8,362 bases of DNA from Patulibacter sp. GTDB lineage: Bacteria; Actinomycetota; Thermoleophilia; Solirubrobacterales; Solirubrobacteraceae. Below are positions 6,716 through 8,362 of this stretch, one piece after another; the stretch's first letter is position 1; the number at the start of each line of letters is the position of its first letter. The translations under genes and the position numbers were made by a program. The notes under the pieces were generated by a model. The model was given only the letters and a program-made list of their open reading frames with translations. It searched no databases and was not told the origin of the DNA. The DNA lies in NCBI GenBank assembly GCA_031119595.1, contig JAVHXX010000182.1, positions 1-8,362 of the forward strand. Reading direction: 5' to 3'.

Positions 6716-7300
6716 ATGACGTCGCATCTGGATCGTCTGCTGGACATCGCGGGGGCTCCGACCGAGGCACCGCTCGTCAGCGGGGATTCGACCGCACTCA
6801 GCGGTCTGCTGGAGCGGCGGAATGGCTTCTACGCACTGGAATCGGCGCTGCACGTGTTCGGTGAGGCTCGCGCTCGGGACTGGAACGAAACCACGTTGTG
6901 GCGAGCCCTCTACGGTGATGCGACGCGTGGCCACTGGTTCTTCGCTGAAGATGTCTTCGGTGGACAGTTCAGCGTCACCGCGGATGGTGTTCAGGCATGG
7001 GATCCGGAGACCGGTGAATCTGAGCCTCTCGCGAACGATCTCGAAGGGTGGGCAGAAGTACTGCTCGCCGACTACGCGTTCTGGACCGGGCAACCCCTAG
7101 CTCGCGAGTGGCAGCAAACACGGGGACCACTCTCTGAAGGCTTCCGTTTGCTCCCCAAAGTCCCGTTCGTTCTTGGCGGCGACTACGCGGTTGAGAACCT
7201 GCGTGCTGTCGACGCGGTTTCGGCGATGCGGATCCGTGCCGGCTACGCCCACGCTCTGAGAAACGCCCCGGATGGGACCCGAATCTCGATTTCCTACTGA
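6716..7300 (+). CDS. SMI1/KNR4-like family protein (possible orphan immunity protein)
   Basis: A cytoplasmic 194-residue protein with no signal peptide or membrane helix. The pattern fits bacterial SMI1/KNR4 (SUKH)-like proteins: an N-terminal helix, then RNGFYALESALHVF (35-48), WNETTLWRALYGD (56-68), FFAEDVFGGQF (75-85), WDPETGE (95-101), and a C-terminal block with GPLSEGFRLLPKVPFVLGGDY (137-157) and the NLRAVDAV helix. In bacteria this superfamily is known chiefly as immunity proteins of contact-dependent and polymorphic toxins, though orphans are common and some have other roles. The assignment rests on recalled family patterns. I chose ATG 6716 because the domain begins there. GTG 6662 would add an Arg/Gly-rich, unconserved-looking 18-residue extension, and no start has a good Shine-Dalgarno sequence. 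No toxin gene is adjacent. GC is visibly lower than in the giant genes. Confidence 0.72.
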   Translation: MTSHLDRLLDIAGAPTEAPLVSGDSTALSGLLERRNGFYALESALHVFGEARARDWNETTLWRALYGDATRGHWFFAEDVFGGQFSVTADGVQAWDPETGESEPLANDLEGWAEVLLADYAFWTGQPLAREWQQTRGPLSEGFRLLPKVPFVLGGDYAVENLRAVDAVSAMRIRAGYAHALRNAPDGTRISISY

Positions 7301-7301
7301 C

Positions 7302-7351
7302 CGCCGACGATGCGCAGTGGGTTGCGCCGAACGTCGGCGGCGCCGACGTTC
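7302..7351. other. Palindrome with competing hairpins between convergent genes
   Basis: GAACGTCGGCG (7329-7339) and CGCCGACGTTC (7341-7351) are perfect 11-bp arms around one central G. The left arm's CGTCGGCG (7332-7339) can instead pair with CGCCGACG at 7302-7309; that alternative encloses a nested GCGCA/TGCGC stem (7312-7316 with 7323-7327). It lies just after the SMI1-like stop and downstream of the opposing PASTA gene, so a bidirectional terminator is the simplest role. No T-tract follows on either strand, and a protein-binding palindrome is also possible. Confidence 0.6.
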
Positions 7352-7414
7352 TCAGAAGCTTCCGAACGGATTTGACCGTGACGTCGTTGACCTTCGGGGA
7401 CGCGACGAGGTCAG

Positions 7415-8353
7415 TTACTGGTCGACGCAGGCGTGCCCGTCGTTGTTGCGGTCATGCGCGGGGTCTGAACCGGGGACGACATAGAACGAGTGACCGATCT
7501 CAGGGCAAGTCAGACCGGCGTAGCTTTGCGTCCGGGTTGCGAGTGTCGCGTTTGGGCTGGCACGCGTGGGCTGTTTCTTCTTGGGCTTGCACCGCAGGTG
7601 AATATTGACTCGTGCGCGGGGGCCTAGGCGGCCGTGTGGCGTCCAGGTCTTGACCCTGCAACGGGACTCGTCTCCATCGCCTGGTGGGTTGAGAATGTGG
7701 CTGTCGAGGCCGGCGTCATCTAGCAACGAGGTAGCGCCGCTCGGGGTGCGCCCGCCCAGGTTCGGTACCGCGATATCGCACCGCAGCTTGATAGTGCCGT
7801 GCTCGTTGATCTCGCGGCCGGCCGCCGGGCTCTGCGTGGTGACGCGGCAGCGCTCGTCGTTGTCGGGGTCGCGCGGGTAAGAGGCCTCGATGAGTTTGGG
7901 CCGCAGACGTGCTTCGGCGTCGTGAGCGGTGAGACCGACCAGGTTCGGGACGTTCCCTTGCACGTGACTTCTCGCTCCGACGGGAAGCAGCACGGCTGAC
8001 AGGATGGCGGCGGCCAGCGTGGCTCGGGAAAGCAAGACGACGCGGCCGCTCCACTGCGTGGGGTCGCGGGGATGGTGAGCGATCCGGATCCCGGTGGCCG
8101 CGACCGCCCATACGGCCGCGATCAGCAGTAGCGCGGTGAGGACATAGCCCCAAACGATGTGTTGGTAGTGCCTCGTGAGGTAGTCGTGCGTGCTGTCCAT
8201 CGTCTCGTGCGATGTTGGCGTGAGCCCAAGCGGGTGCCCGATCGGCGAGAGGACGTAGACCAATACGACCCCGACGATTGCAACGGCGACGAAGCCAGCG
8301 ATCGCCGTGGCGCATCCGCTGCTTTCACTGCTCGAGGACGAAGCGTTGCTCAC
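7415..8353 (-). CDS. Three-helix membrane protein with two PASTA domains and a C-terminal Excalibur motif
   Basis: A 312-residue protein if it starts at GTG 8353. That start lies 9 bases from the window edge, the frame stays open beyond it and no Shine-Dalgarno sequence is visible, so the 5' end is uncertain. A Ser-rich N-terminus precedes helices at about 15-36, 66-88 and 104-126. The loop between helices 2 and 3 (RIAHHPRDPTQWSGR) is basic, placing the C-terminal two-thirds outside. PASTA 1 spans about 134-193 and PASTA 2 about 196-256; both begin VPNL. Each holds two Cys (169/192 and 232/255) that could form a disulfide. A basic linker (KPKKK) leads to an Excalibur region, 283-312: CPEI, then DRNNDGHAC (301-309) with Asp/Asn ligands for calcium. 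PASTA domains typically bind peptidoglycan or muropeptides. No kinase domain is present in the window. Inference: a cell-wall-sensing or wall-anchoring membrane protein. Confidence 0.82.
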   Translation of the reverse strand: MSNASSSSSESSGCATAIAGFVAVAIVGVVLVYVLSPIGHPLGLTPTSHETMDSTHDYLTRHYQHIVWGYVLTALLLIAAVWAVAATGIRIAHHPRDPTQWSGRVVLLSRATLAAAILSAVLLPVGARSHVQGNVPNLVGLTAHDAEARLRPKLIEASYPRDPDNDERCRVTTQSPAAGREINEHGTIKLRCDIAVPNLGGRTPSGATSLLDDAGLDSHILNPPGDGDESRCRVKTWTPHGRLGPRARVNIHLRCKPKKKQPTRASPNATLATRTQSYAGLTCPEIGHSFYVVPGSDPAHDRNNDGHACVDQ

Positions 8354-8362
8354 GGAAGGCTG

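Noticed and set aside
6398..7093. 231-codon - strand frame over the SMI1-like gene
   Set aside because: Antisense to a gene with recognisable family motifs; no coherent domain in its product.
7716..8315. 199-codon - strand frame inside the PASTA gene
   Set aside because: Arg-rich out-of-frame translation of the PASTA/membrane gene on the same strand.
1..8362. tRNA, rRNA, CRISPR array or insertion sequence
   Set aside because: No tRNA T-arm signature, regularly spaced short repeats, transposase motif or flanking terminal inverted repeats were seen on either strand.

Overview
The window comes from a high-GC, Gram-positive-type genome. Hand counts of single sample lines give about 68% GC in the second large gene (5521-5580) and about 58% in the smaller gene downstream (7141-7200). 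Big secreted repeat proteins, a PASTA plus Excalibur membrane protein and GC-rich codon third positions all suggest an actinobacterium. From the style of the large proteins I lean towards Thermoleophilia (Solirubrobacter/Conexibacter/Patulibacter-like), but this is inference and no marker gene is present.

Left three-quarters (1-6401): two very large genes lie head to tail on the + strand. They encode paralogous exported proteins; the first is cut at its 5' end by the window edge. Each has four consecutive repeat units of roughly 200-300 residues and a C-terminal Lys/Arg-rich beta-type domain. Both carry exactly 18 cysteines in matching places. Neither shows an enzyme motif, a sortase signal or a C-terminal membrane anchor. 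I know of no named family for them. They look like a structural or adhesive cell-surface/extracellular pair produced by tandem duplication. A strong Rho-independent terminator and a plausible sigma70-type promoter between them suggest they are transcribed separately.

Middle (6402-6715): the trailer of the second gene forms three consecutive GC-rich hairpins. A strong Shine-Dalgarno sequence and a 43-codon ORF follow. Base composition shifts here to lower GC.

Right (6716-8353): a SMI1/KNR4-like gene (+), of the superfamily that often supplies immunity proteins to polymorphic toxins, has no toxin beside it in the window. It converges on a - strand gene for a three-helix membrane protein with two extracytoplasmic PASTA domains and a C-terminal Excalibur calcium-binding motif. 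The short convergent gap holds a striking palindrome with competing pairing partners. The theme of the whole window is the cell surface. Nothing ties the right-hand genes to the two giant genes except proximity. There are no RNA genes, CRISPR arrays or recognisable insertion sequences.
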